A DNA stretch of 64,000 nucleotides from Atopsyche davidsoni (taxonomy: Eukaryota > Arthropoda > Insecta > Trichoptera > Hydrobiosidae). The position numbers were made by a program, and so were the translations under genes. Under the pieces are notes generated by a model. The model was not told the origin of the DNA, ran no database searches, and saw nothing but the letters and a program-made list of their open reading frames with translations. The stretch is taken from NCBI GenBank assembly GCA_022113835.1, contig JAILWY010000012.1, positions 6,572,001 to 6,636,000 of the forward strand, written 5' to 3'. This document shows positions 1 through 10,930 of the stretch, in pieces (position 1 is the first letter of the stretch; each line of letters opens with the position of its first letter).

Positions 1-1258
1 GACCCGGTAATAGTTATAACTGAGACAAAAAATAGATTTTCATGCCATTGGTATTGTGTGTGGAAATTACATAATTTACGTACGAGTAGGTTTGACATGG
101 ACAGGGCGATGAACATTAATATGGGAAAACATGATTTTAAAAATGTAATTTTCAATAGGTAAGTAAGATATTGATTTTATTAAAATGTATTTGTAAAGTG
201 CATCTAATGTTTAAAAAGGTAATTAATAAGAAAATAATTGCGAATAAGAAATATTATTTATGTTGAAGTTGTAGTTTAGTAGTATGATGAACCGTAGTGT
301 AAATTTTAATATTTTATATTTTGATGTTGAGACAAAATCTCAAATAAACAAATGAATGACATCTGCTTTTATAAATCCAAAAAAACTTATTTGTTTTTAT
401 ATTTTTAACAATGAAAAGGTTGTTAGCTTATATTCGCGTAAATGAAAAAAATCGTAATAAATATTAATTAGAAATACTTTTAAATAATAAATCTTTTTAT
501 CAAAAATATAAACAATTTACGTAAGCGAAGGTGAATATCCTATGAATTGAATATGAGGCTACACACATCGCATAAATCAATCAAACGCCTGGTTTTCTAT
601 AAGCAGTTAGTGTTTAAGTAAATTTATTGACCCTTTACTCGTTATGCCTTAATTTGGATTACAGAAACTTGGATTCAATAGAATGAGTCATTCAATGAAA
701 AATCCAAAGTCCATTCTACTACTAATCAATCGGGTTAATGCGTGCGTTAGATTTATGGGTGTTTATTCAATTGAGATTATAATATAACTTTTTTATAAGT
801 ACAATATGAGTTATCGGTTATTTATATTACTTCATATAAGGCATGCGCTTATATCTACCAGCCCATAACAATGAATTGTATTTATTATAAATAAAGCGTA
901 TATTAATTATGTGATTCCTAATATTTGTAATCTTATATTGTAATATACGTAAAAAAAAAAGTAATTTTATTCTAATGAAATACGATATATGAGCTCGACC
1001 TTTGAGTTAAATTGATCAAAGTTGTAATTTTTAACATTGGAGATATGCATCAACTTCCTCGCTCCAGAGGCTTACTTGATAAGTGTATCGTACTATAAAT
1101 TATAGACCTAATTCAAAAAACGCAACTTTTTAGATTTTATTTCAGGAGGTGTATATATTCTCTAATTTCACGAGATAAGATTTTTTTTTTTTATTGGAAT
1201 TTGAAATAATAAATTATTTATTTAATTATTGTTTTTGTTTTGTGATGAATAGAAAAGT
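1..1258. other. AT-rich non-coding stretch
   Basis: No open frame of note on either strand. Stops are dense in all frames and the sequence is dominated by A/T runs, including A10 at 951-960 and T12 at 1181-1192. No splice-bounded exon, tRNA box or transposon end was recognised. Confidence 0.7.
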
Positions 1259-1436
1259 ACGCTTCTAAGGTTTTTGTTAAGAAGGGCTGGCTGCGCCTCG
1301 GCCCGCTCCCCTGCGGGGCGGTGAAGGCGCGGGTCGGGGCCGTAAATGGGGCGTGAAACGGTGGCGCGATGGCGGGGGTCGCGGCCCGGCGCTGATGGAT
1401 TGGAAATGTCATGTCGCGAGCATGCCAACATTATTC
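1259..1436. other. GC-rich island 1 (candidate regulatory element)
   Basis: Hand count gives about 79% GC for 1281-1390, with many CpG dinucleotides, in a background of roughly 30% GC. Edges are abrupt on both sides. Frames are open here because GC-rich DNA lacks stops; the 98-residue minus-strand frame over it starts only at TTG, so coding is not supported. The shape fits a CpG-rich promoter or conserved non-coding element, but no core promoter motif was identified. Confidence 0.5.
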
Positions 1437-2449
1437 CCGTCACAAATACTATAACCTGATTCATTCCGCCCCGGAAATACTCTGATATTTTGGCAGAATT
1501 TGATTTGACCTGCGACAATAACTTCTAAGAGATATGCAAAAAGTTGTCGTAAATTTTTTCCACATTTTAAATTTAAATACTAGATATATTTAAATATAAA
1601 TATTTTACCATTCTGACACAATGCTCTGGTTAGGACGATATTACAAAATAAAAATAAAAACATTGTAGCAAATTTTACAACACAATGACGTCACTAACAT
1701 AAAAGCTTTTCTCAAACCCAGAGGAAGTTGCCGACTATTACATCTTATAATGTAAGTTTGTATCATTTCAGTGTTATCCTTTAGGGAACGGTTTTAACCA
1801 TCGGCAGGGGGCGCAGATGTCTGGGGACAGTCCCCTAGTTCCCACAGGACCCATGAACTGTCTGGCTACGAATAACATCGACATTTAAACAAACATTGCA
1901 AGCAGCGGCGGTCGCTTTATTCGCGTCTCTTTTGAACGCCACATGTATCTAATAGAGGTGGCACTGATGTGAAAAAAGTCATAGCGCTACAATTCGAAAC
2001 GCCGGATTAAGGGTTGGAGATATCACTTGCTTTGAGTGCATTCAAAAAGGGGAGATAAAAGGTTTTGAATTAATGATAAATGCCATATTATCTTTGCAAA
2101 AGTTCAACTTCATCGTAATGACTTCAGATCATATTCTAATAGCTGATACCATAATATTTTTTTATAAATAAGTTTCCAACTGTGATACTTACTGATGGAG
2201 AACATTGAGATAAAGAAAAAAATATATATTGTTACATGAGTTCGAAATAAATTAGTGGATATCTACCCTCGCCAAATTTCACTGCGCTTCGCGCAAGCGG
2301 TAGTATTTACAACGCTGATAGGGATAATTGCACTACGAATGAGAATTTCAAAGCGAAATTTTGCACAGAAAACAAACAGTGGTGGGACAATGCGAAAAAC
2401 AAATTGTTTTTTATTGAGAAGGTCTTCGCCGCACGGGAAGGTCTTTTAA
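1437..2449. other. Non-coding spacer
   Basis: Mostly AT-rich, with a moderately GC-rich patch at about 1795-1935 that contains the CTCF-like motif listed separately. No gene recognised. The short frame at 2255-2449 has no recognisable domain. Confidence 0.6.
1801..1814 (+). promoter_or_regulatory. CTCF-like insulator motif
   Basis: The 14-mer TCGGCAGGGGGCGC matches 12 of 14 positions of the general animal CTCF consensus CCASYAGRKGGCRS, including all nine of the core AGRKGGCRS (AGGGGGCGC at 1806-1814). It lies in a small GC patch within an AT-rich spacer. Chance matches occur in 64 kb, so occupancy is only a possibility. Confidence 0.35.
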
Positions 2450-2640
2450 TCATAAGCGAGTCTCGAATTTACGGGTTTTTCTCCCTCTGCACGGGCGGCG
2501 TCGCGGTGACCTACCGATGGAGATGACTTTGACGAAGGTCGGCGCTGACCAGAGCTGGACCGTGACAGACCCTGACGAGGGAGCGGACTGCCTCGCGCCG
2601 ACGCCATATAATACCTTAGCGAACAGCACAATGGCCACTT
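2450..2640. other. GC-rich island 2
   Basis: About 62% GC by hand count over 2461-2600, with frequent CpG and sharp borders against AT-rich flanks. Overlapping short minus-strand frames (2446-2643) are open in two registers at once, as expected for stop-poor sequence rather than a gene. Candidate conserved non-coding or promoter element. Confidence 0.45.
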
Positions 2641-4724
2641 CATGTGTAAGCCAAAATTGTTACAAAAATGTATTTTTGTAACATATTTGTAGATTCATTT
2701 TCAGTGAGTCATCGCGAAGATATAAAAAAAGTATAATTACGTTAAAGATGATATGATGAATACGCAGAAAAAATGATATTTTACGTGAATTGGTTTAGTA
2801 ATAGTAAACCTTAGCGATCTCACTATGTCCTGGTCAATAGTTACTTTAAACAAAATTGTTCTAAAAAAATATATAAACAACGGCTCATTATTATACGAAT
2901 ACAATTTTTTTTAATACCCTGAAGCACATTTTGAGTATAAAGGTTTTAGTTTCCGTCGCCAGAGAAGCTGGTGAGATAGGCTGAGGGCCGCAGATGTGGG
3001 TGAGTCAGGAGTGACCGGGACCGGAACGAGGACTGCGTGTTAATTGGTATTTCCATTACACTTGTTTTTGGTGAGTGGTGACTTCAGAAAGGGAAGTCTG
3101 ACATTGTTTCGGTGTCGTTTTTCAAGTTATAACAACTACTGTTCTATCGGGATAAATCTGTACGCCTAAAACCGTATTAAAAAACAGTTTTATTTCTCAA
3201 TCGAGTTGACTGGTCATTGGGACATTTTTTTTAAGAAGAAATAAAAAAATACAATCATCATCTAGCACAAAAACGTAATTACTTAAGTTATCGACAGCGT
3301 GGAGGCAATTCAACAAATTACACGTTTATTCGCTTCGAATTACTTCGACAATCTGCCTGGGTTTCAAGAACCTAAAATAATGCATTTATGTTACTTTGCA
3401 AGTGGATCCAGTAATTTTACATATTTATAATATATTTATTGTTTTTAATAATGAAATTTTGATTATATAAAAATCGTATCAATCAAACATAGGTATGTTT
3501 GATATCGATTCAATACAAACTGAGTGAAATTATTGCGTAGCGTATTCATCATACGCAGTACATCTGATTATGATAATCGGTTCTCAGACAGTAGGCGAGC
3601 TGGTATTCCTACAATTAATCTGTACGTGCTAATAGCCGCGATTAATATTCTTGACGTCTCATTGTGAAGTTGCTGGCTGACTATAAATCCAGAACGGAAG
3701 TACTTAGCCGAGGAATTACCGCTACAGTTTCATCTCATCGCGGTCCGCGGAATGCGACCGAACGATAAACGCAGGAATATTATTAACGATAATAATGCGA
3801 GCGGACCATTTGAGAAATTATTAAATTCCGCTGTAAATATATCTCAGTAAACAAAGCTGCTGGCGCGACTTGATTTTCTTGCATTTGCTACAAATTTCAT
3901 GATTTTAAAAATCGTATTAAATGTCAAATCGGTTAGCATACCATCTCATTTTTTTATGTCTTAAGTGATTATCTACAAATGTTAATATCAATCTGTAGTC
4001 ATGCGTTAACTACACGAGATAATTTGGCCTTATTCACTGCAAGGATGAAAATCTATTATTTTGCAATCTTTGTAAGTTATAAGCCAAGCAATTTCTTCAT
4101 AAAATAAAAATTGGCTTCTATAAGAAATAATGCTGAACATTTGATCATATAATTTTACTTTAAATAATAAAAGAGACGTTACTTCCAAGTATTAAAATAA
4201 TATAGCAAGAGTCTTGTAGTATACAATTTAAGATTACAAGCCTCTTGTGTATGAGAGCGGAACTTATTTCAATTGAAAATCTATACTGAAATTTCATTGC
4301 AACACACTCATTGAGAATGTATGTAAGGCGGAAAGAGGAGCTGTTCTGTAGAAAAGATAACCTTAAAAGGCTGAACTGCCCGTACAAAACAAAATGCATT
4401 CAAACCGGCAGTGAAAGGATGCAAATGCATTCAATCTTATTTATGCAATAGGATTACTCACAGTACACTCTTTTATTTTATGTAATTTATGTACCTTTAT
4501 TTTGTATAATACGAGTAACGGATAACCTCGTACGTTTGCACGGTCTCGATAGTTTAGCCTGTTAAAACATCATGAATACTGCATCCGAAATACTTTGAAA
4601 AAGCAGGCCAAAATACGCGAATCAAATAATTTAAAAAAATTGTATGCAGGCTCGAAATTCTTTCACTGCATTGATGGAATAAAACGCGGAATAGCGCATT
4701 CATACATTAGCTCGGATAAAACAA
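2641..4724. other. AT-rich non-coding spacer with two small GC patches
   Basis: GC rises modestly at about 2955-3040 and 3655-3770. The second patch follows a TATAAAT near 3680 but shows no clear initiator, so no promoter is called. A perfect short palindrome at 3482-3503 is listed separately. No gene recognised. Confidence 0.6.
3482..3503. repeat. Perfect 10-bp inverted repeat with 2-bp centre
   Basis: ATCAAACATA at 3482-3491 is followed by GG and its exact reverse complement TATGTTTGAT at 3494-3503. The flanks can extend the pairing only with gaps. It could bind a dimeric factor or form a small cruciform; no family is identified. Confidence 0.6.
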
Positions 4725-4910
4725 AACGTACACGGCGAGGAGGCCTGGGCGGGACGGCCGGGTAAGGTCTATTTAAATTTCCGGTGGCATCTGACGCGGG
4801 CCAGCTGAATAATTTGAGTAGTCGGGTTTTCCTCACATCTGCCTCTGGAAAAAAGGACTCACCCGGAGGAGGGAGGGCGCGGCGAGAATGGAAATATTTG
4901 AAGAGACAGA
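4725..4910. other. GC-rich island 3
   Basis: A CpG-containing segment (GGCGGGACGGCCGGG-type sequence near 4748-4762, further GC at 4795-4890) split by a short AT stretch with ATTTAAATTT. No open frame of interest. Candidate non-coding regulatory element. Confidence 0.4.
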
Positions 4911-5433
4911 CGTAGATTTGGATGGATAGTAGCGCTTGTGAACGAAAGTATTGAAACGGAATGATTGAAAGGAGCGAGGATAAAACGGAAAGCTTAAAGT
5001 ATTGTTTTATTTAAGCTAAAAAAGTGAAGCACGTGGGCTTAATATTACATTTATTTTTTAAATAATTTTTATATCATCACCCAATCGTATACTTGGTATT
5101 ATTAACTAATTTATGCATTAAAAAAACCATATCAAACTGTTTAAAGTTAATCTTTATATCATTAAATTATCAAAAGAAAGCGATGAATTACAAAAGATAG
5201 ACTGTTTTTTCAAAACTTGAAATATTTTGTATAGTATTTGAGACTATTGGAAGTATGCTGATAATTCAGATAGCTTTTAAATCAAAATAGCTGCCAAAGT
5301 CGGAAACAGTATTTTTTCGTCGATTAAAAAATACCCGAATTTCTATATATTTAAAACTAAATTATAAAATACATTATTTGTATTTAGACTTTTTATCAAG
5401 CAAACCAAAATTACTACACAAAGAGAGTTATAA
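4911..5433. other. AT-rich non-coding spacer
   Basis: Nothing recognisable; stops are dense in all frames. Confidence 0.65.
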
Positions 5434-5718
5434 ATGGCTGTGGCTTATTCGTCTTATTGGCTGATTGGCGCCTACAAAATGACATCACGAAACAATACCG
5501 CGAGAACTGCGCCGGCAAGCTGCACTCGGGGAGTTTTGTATTCCGTTGGTGAATTTTTTTCAGGAATGACTCGCTTTCAGAAATCGCTCGACTTTAGGCA
5601 TCCGGCGGCAAAGTTCGGCCCTCCCCCCACCCCTCTTATAACTTTGTTTAGTTTCAATAAACCACTGAAACCGCCATTGATCTATTTGCTCGCTTCTGGC
5701 GCAGCCTCCGAACAATAG
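5434..5718 (+). CDS. Unrecognised 94-residue open frame (doubtful small ORF)
   Basis: This ATG-initiated frame has a favourable start context (A at -3, G at +4) and an AATAAA hexamer about 13 bases past the stop. The product begins MAVAYSSYWLIGAY, has a Thr/Arg/Ala-rich middle, a Pro-rich segment (GPPPTP) and ends LLASGAASEQ. There is no signal peptide, zinc-binding pattern or known domain that I can see. It lies in a moderately GC-rich, stop-poor island, and AATAAA is common in this AT-rich sequence, so both supporting features could be chance. A non-coding conserved element is the main alternative. Confidence 0.15.
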   Translation: MAVAYSSYWLIGAYKMTSRNNTARTAPASCTRGVLYSVGEFFSGMTRFQKSLDFRHPAAKFGPPPTPLITLFSFNKPLKPPLIYLLASGAASEQ

Positions 5719-6735
5719 CATTAATAAAATATTGTGCAATGCACTTTAAGCAAACACAAAAATAAGATTAGCAAAAAAAATACACACAAAATAAAGGAAA
5801 AATAAATGTATCTCTCTTAAAATATAAATAAAAATTGTTGTTTCCATCTGAGATCACCGAAATTGAAATTGCTATTATTTGAGTTTAATTTTTTTATAAA
5901 AATGTGTTGTAATATTGTTCTTTGAGCTCTAATGTTTTTAAACCATATTCCACCAGTCACTTAAATAACACAAAAAACTGTATTTATGTATATCGTTTGC
6001 ATATAAAATCGCTGTAAAAAGCGTATCAACTGAATTGTGCTGAATAAATATTCATATATTTTTAATAGCCATTTGAATGCAACGCATTATACAGGCTCGC
6101 ATTATTTAAGGCCGGAGCGTTAAATCGACACTGAAAACTAGCAAAGCCGATTACAGCCAAAACAAAAAAGCCGATTTGCGCTGAAAACATCCCCCGTTGC
6201 GTATGATATAAAAAAAAAACCTCGTGATCGAATTACTATCGGCCGCAGCTCAGCATGAACGCAATAAATGCGATCCCATCAACTGAAGCGTCGGCGTTTT
6301 AGTGAAATAATATTTCACTACCGTGTGAAATAAAAAATAAAAAAACAAACATAAATACTACGTACAAAAAAAATATTCTGTGAAAGTATAACTATTCAAC
6401 CTTCGGGTGAGTTAGTTTTTTTTTTGCGCCCGTGTAGTCCGCCTCCCTCCAACTTCTGGAGTGGATCTGCATACAGCGAGCGACCGCTAATTAAGAAACA
6501 GCCAATGAAAAACTTTGTTAGGGTGCACCGGGGTGATTGTTTCTGGCAGGTAATATAATTAGCTTTTTTATGATGAATTTTTGAATACATTTTTTCAAAT
6601 CATGACCAACTGGTGAAAATCTGCTTGAAAATATTTTTTTTGTGTTTTGGCCTATACAAATTAGAATGTGACATTATTTTAATGAGAAGAATGTGAAAAA
6701 TGTATGGGTGATAAATTTTTTAAGAAATGCAGTCA
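5719..6735. other. AT-rich non-coding spacer
   Basis: Long A/T runs with short GC-enriched patches at about 6100-6310 and 6420-6540. No open frame, transposon end or RNA gene recognised. Confidence 0.6.
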
Positions 6736-6904
6736 TCACGTAGCACTGTGAATGCACGGCGCTAGTAACGACGTTGCAAAGCCAACACGGGCTCTCTATA
6801 TTGCGCTTCGCATGCGGATAGACATCTTTAACACTACGCTGTTTCGGGCGCACGCCACTGTAAACACAAACACAATACTCCGCCAGTAGGGTTTGTAGAC
6901 ATTT

Positions 6905-7087
6905 ATGGATATGTCTTCAGTGGAGGCATCCTCGGATTTGTCTCAATATGACCAAAGTTTCCAGCCCCGAGGCAAAACTTCCGAATTGCATAAACGTTGC
7001 AGGAGATGCAACAAATTAAAATTAGTTGCAACAATAATTACACATGCTTTAATATGCACAGATAGCGTTTTGCAACACATTTTTTGA
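6905..7087 (+). CDS. Unrecognised 60-residue open frame (doubtful small ORF)
   Basis: ATG-initiated frame in the 3' part of a moderately GC-rich patch (6736-6960). The first half is acidic and Ser-rich (MDMSSVEASSDLSQYDQSF); the second is basic with a CRRC pair and a hydrophobic tail. No domain is recognised. The start context is weak (T at -3). It could be the start of a spliced gene, but no convincing donor was found, and chance is a reasonable explanation. Confidence 0.12.
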   Translation: MDMSSVEASSDLSQYDQSFQPRGKTSELHKRCRRCNKLKLVATIITHALICTDSVLQHIF

Positions 7088-7090
7088 CGC

Positions 7091-8379
7091 TTCCAAATGA
7101 TATTTCTATTATTGCAAAATAATTATAATATTGTAAACGAATTCCACAATAAATTAATCCCCTACGTCTGCTGATACTATCCCGTACGCATATATTGTGT
7201 TAATATTTGTGTTGTAATTCTATTTAAAAGGAAAAACCCTTTGAAGCCATTTGTATGACAAGAATATGACAAAAACATGGTTTTGGATAAATTATTTTCT
7301 TTAAGTCATGATTGATGAATATTGCAACTGCACAAAATGATATATTACAATTTCGATTATAAAATGTGTCAAAAACAAAACGACCAAACCACGTGCTTAT
7401 TAAATTAAAGTGCTGCGTCGATAGATCATTATTATTATTGAACTCAAAAAAGACACGTTTAAATATATTTATTAATTAACGCTCACGAGTAAGAAATACA
7501 AGTTTATTCAGTAAGAGAAAATGCACTTCACTTGCAAGCGTTTGGTATGGCCTCAGTGGTCCTGTAGACCAAACATTCTGCATAATTTACAGAGAGAGTA
7601 CCGGGAAGGCCGCTTCTTTGGTCTCCACTAGCTCCAGAATTGTAAGAACCCTAATGTTAACACTAAAAGCTTTCAGCGAGGTAATGCACCAGGTAATTCT
7701 AATTACGCTACGAAAATCTCTTAAGCCTCAGAAGCTCGCGCTGACCGCGGCATTGACGGATTAAATAGTCTTTTCATGAACTTTTTCAACGAACATGCTG
7801 TACCCGAAAAATAAAACCTCGTTCCGATTATAGTTGAAGTTGGCGGAGCGAAAAATATTCTGTAAAGAACCAGAGTGAAAGGATTTCAGTGTAAATCTGC
7901 ATCGGTATAAATAGTCGAAGAAGAACAGCCATGCATAAAGAGTACATTTGATTCGCGGATCTTCTCTCGAATGCTCGAATACCCTCGCGTTGTTTTATTT
8001 TATTTGTATTGAAAATACGCAAGGCGTAAAACATACCTTCATTTTATCTTCTGCGGGTGAACTATTCCTCAGACGGTCTTCGGGAAAATTCCATTTGTGA
8101 AACTGAAACAAGCACAATAATCAGATTAGATACCGCGTAATTAAAATGTCTAATTCAATACGTCTGCTTTTGAAGTTATCGCAACGAAAACTCCATTGAA
8201 TGTTTGAGAATAATATTTTATTATCTCGGACCGCCCGATGTTTGCGGATAAAACCGAAATTATGATAACATCAAATAAATCTCAACGAATACATTACGGT
8301 TACCCCGTCGGATAACTGATGAAAATTATTTCAGAAGGATAAAAGTTCCCCAAAGTAATTTGCCAAAGTTTCTTTAAGA
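7091..8379. other. Non-coding spacer of mixed composition
   Basis: AT-rich at 7091-7500, moderate GC at 7530-7800 and 7930-8060. No gene, repeat or RNA recognised. Confidence 0.55.
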
Positions 8380-8452
8380 TTAATTAAGCCTGGATAATTT
8401 GCATGAATATGTATGCTGCCATATTGCATATCATTATTATGTATAAGAAGAG
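8380..8452. promoter_or_regulatory. Candidate enhancer with POU octamer
   Basis: Contains a perfect ATTTGCAT octamer at 8397-8404 (reverse complement of ATGCAAAT, the POU-domain consensus). It is preceded by a TAATTAA homeodomain-type core and followed closely by the octamer-like words ATGAATATG, TATGC and TTGCATATC. The density of related words in about 70 bp is unlike the plain A/T runs nearby. Function is inferred from motif content alone. Confidence 0.35.
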
Positions 8453-8499
8453 CTAAGCTAGATGAATTACATAATCCGAGGATAAACGTTTAGTCTCGT

Positions 8500-8716
8500 A
8501 ACCGTAACAATCACGATAATAGTGAAAGTTAGCGAGGAAGCACTCTTCGCATATCTTTACTAACCCGCCCGCTGTACCGGAGAACTCGGGGAGGTATTTG
8601 TCAAAGGCAAGAAGACTAATCGCAGTAATCAAACTAACTGCTACAAGGGAGTCTCGGCCGCCGGAACCTGCGCTGGCGTGGGAAGTCATCGCGTGTACCA
8701 AATGTGCAATCATTCG
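8500..8716. other. GC-enriched island with Su(H)-type site
   Basis: Moderately GC-rich, open in both directions (minus 8453-8713, plus 8598-8828) with no domain in either product. CGTGGGAA at 8677-8684 matches the Su(H)/CSL consensus YRTGDGAA. Best read as a candidate conserved non-coding element rather than an exon. Confidence 0.35.
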
Positions 8717-9119
8717 TCAGTATAAAAATATAGAAAATATTTATATATATATAACAAAACTTTTTTTTTTATATAGATCACAGATAGATGCCCATACTTT
8801 GTATGCTATTTGTAAAAACTTAGAATGACTTTGTATCGATAAATCTCATTTTATATAACTTGGCTGCTAGAATAACATCATTCACTATTTGTTAAAAGTA
8901 CTGCCAAGAAAATGGGTAACTTTTTATGTAAAAAACCATGGATTTAAGTGTGTGCATAAGCATTAAGCAGTTTAAGCATATCACATAGCATATCAAATTG
9001 GTGTAAATTTTATTTTAGTTGGAATTATGTCAAACAGAAAAATGCATTAAAACCAGCAGTACCAACATTTGGTTTTACAGAATCAGGGTGAAACCAATAA
9101 ATTAGAAAACAACAGAGGC
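8717..9119. other. AT-rich non-coding spacer
   Basis: A/T runs including a T10 tract near 8761-8770; no feature recognised. Confidence 0.6.
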
Positions 9120-9430
9120 TCAGCGTCCTTAATTCAAATGGAGGCAAACTTTGCCGATGGAGAAGATAGTGTTTATTTTGACAATAGCTTTTGCGGAGCA
9201 CTCTACGGCGGAGTCGGGCGGGGGCCGCCATGTTTATTTTGCATTCTCTGGAGGCTTGTTTGGCCCGATGCAATTTCCACGGAGTATCCCTCCATATTTC
9301 GGCGTTTTGCATTCTTTATTCAGGGAATAAAAAAATACTACCATCACAGACCGAAACGAGGGGTGAAAACCCATCACTGCGGCGGAGTGGAACTTTGGGC
9401 CGGTCGCGCTTTTAAATATGCTCTTTTTCA
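9120..9430. other. GC-enriched island (candidate conserved element)
   Basis: CpG-containing block with a CGGCGGAGTCGGGCGGGGGC-type core near 9206-9225. Both strands are open for long distances (minus 9025-9312; plus 9069-9482, which starts only at TTG), and neither product has a recognisable domain. Overlapping openness on both strands is typical of stop-poor islands here, so no gene is called. Confidence 0.4.
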
Positions 9431-9955
9431 GGTGTGGTTAATATTAATGAGCCACACACAAAAGTTTTCGAGGAGCTTATAACCATAACTATACCGATAG
9501 AGCAATAAATTCTGAAATACAATTTTAAGTGCCTGAAGTAAAGTACTGTAATCTATTTAAATTTATCGTTACTTTATATTATTATTATTTTTCTCGAAAA
9601 CTACAGCTACTTTTTTTAGCAACAGATATCAATTTAAAGATATTTTATAAGAATAAAACGTTAAAAATAGAAGTGTAGAATATTTTTTTCGCCTTTAGAA
9701 GCCATTTTATATCTTACTTAGTAAAAAAAAATTAATATAATATATGAATCAATAACAATAAATTTCAATTCGATAGATTGCATTCCGCTATCATTACAAA
9801 TAAATTATAAAATCTTATAAATAATAAAGGTTGTATTTTGAGTGAAATTATTGAATAAAACTACAATATAATAAATACATTGGCTTATTTAAAGTAAGTA
9901 ATGCATTGTGGGATTGAGAAAAGTGGCGTTGAAATTTATTTGTAGGTATAGAATT
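9431..9955. other. AT-rich non-coding spacer
   Basis: Very AT-rich with dense stops; nothing recognised. Confidence 0.65.
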
Positions 9956-10930
9956 ACTTTAGGCTCGCTGTGAAAAATGCAGTGACCCTTTTACTCAAAG
10001 CCCGGCTCGTCTCTCGTCGTAAAGTGGTGAAATATGCAAAGTTTTCGTTTTTATTTTCCCGGGGTATTTTAAGATCTTTTGAAATGCTTCTCGTCTATTT
10101 TTGCACGGAGCGGCGGTCGACGGTTTGAAGTAATTAGGTAATGAATCTGAGGCGGAATTCGCTAAGTAATTAAAGAATGACTGAAGGGGATACCTAAATA
10201 TTTATACTGTTCAAAATATTTTAAAAATAGGTTTAACTACCTAATTTTTTTTTTGAGTTTTCTGCATAGTTTAAGTGGGAACGAAATTACTACGTAGGTA
10301 TTCTAAATTACTGAGGATTAGATTTTATTTTTATTTGAAAGGGCCCTTGTTGCTATGCTGGGTTTTCTCAGAAGCTTTAGTAGATAGGAAGGCCAGCTTT
10401 AACGTCGGCTTTTCACTATGGAATTAATAGCCAACAAAAATATCTGGGCGCCGTAGGAAGCGCAGATAAGAACCCTATTATGCAAACCTTGAATTCGAAA
10501 CTACCATTTCATCCAATATAGTTCTTATATTACGTCAGATAATATTCTATGAATAAAAATACAGAGTAAGCTGTTTATTAATATTTCAAAGGAAGGAAAA
10601 TATTTACGGAGAAATGGTATTATTGAAACATCTACGCTAGAAGCTCGTATCGATATCAGAAATCATTTCGATGGCTTATTTTTACAAGAGAAAGACTGTC
10701 GCCGCACGGACATATCGGGTAAACAAACACTCGTCCTTTACGATAAGTTGTCAGCACTCAACTTTTTATTAGAGTTTTTTGTATGGCAAATATAAATATA
10801 AGGGACGAGAGCCGCGAGGGTGGCGGCTTAAGGTAAATAATACTCTTTATGAGAGGTCTAGGGATGATTTTCCGAGCGAGAGTTTTATAATTTTATTAAA
10901 AAGTTTCGGACGGGTCCCTGAGTTTTTTGG
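9956..10930. other. Mixed-composition non-coding stretch
   Basis: Three modest GC patches (about 9960-10170, 10340-10490 and 10690-10920) separated by AT-rich DNA. TATAAATATAAGG near 10790 precedes a GC patch and resembles a TATA box, but no initiator or donor follows at a useful distance. Confidence 0.45.

Noticed and set aside
9069..9482. 137-residue + strand frame
   Set aside because: Starts at TTG; the opposite strand is also open over the same island; no domain.
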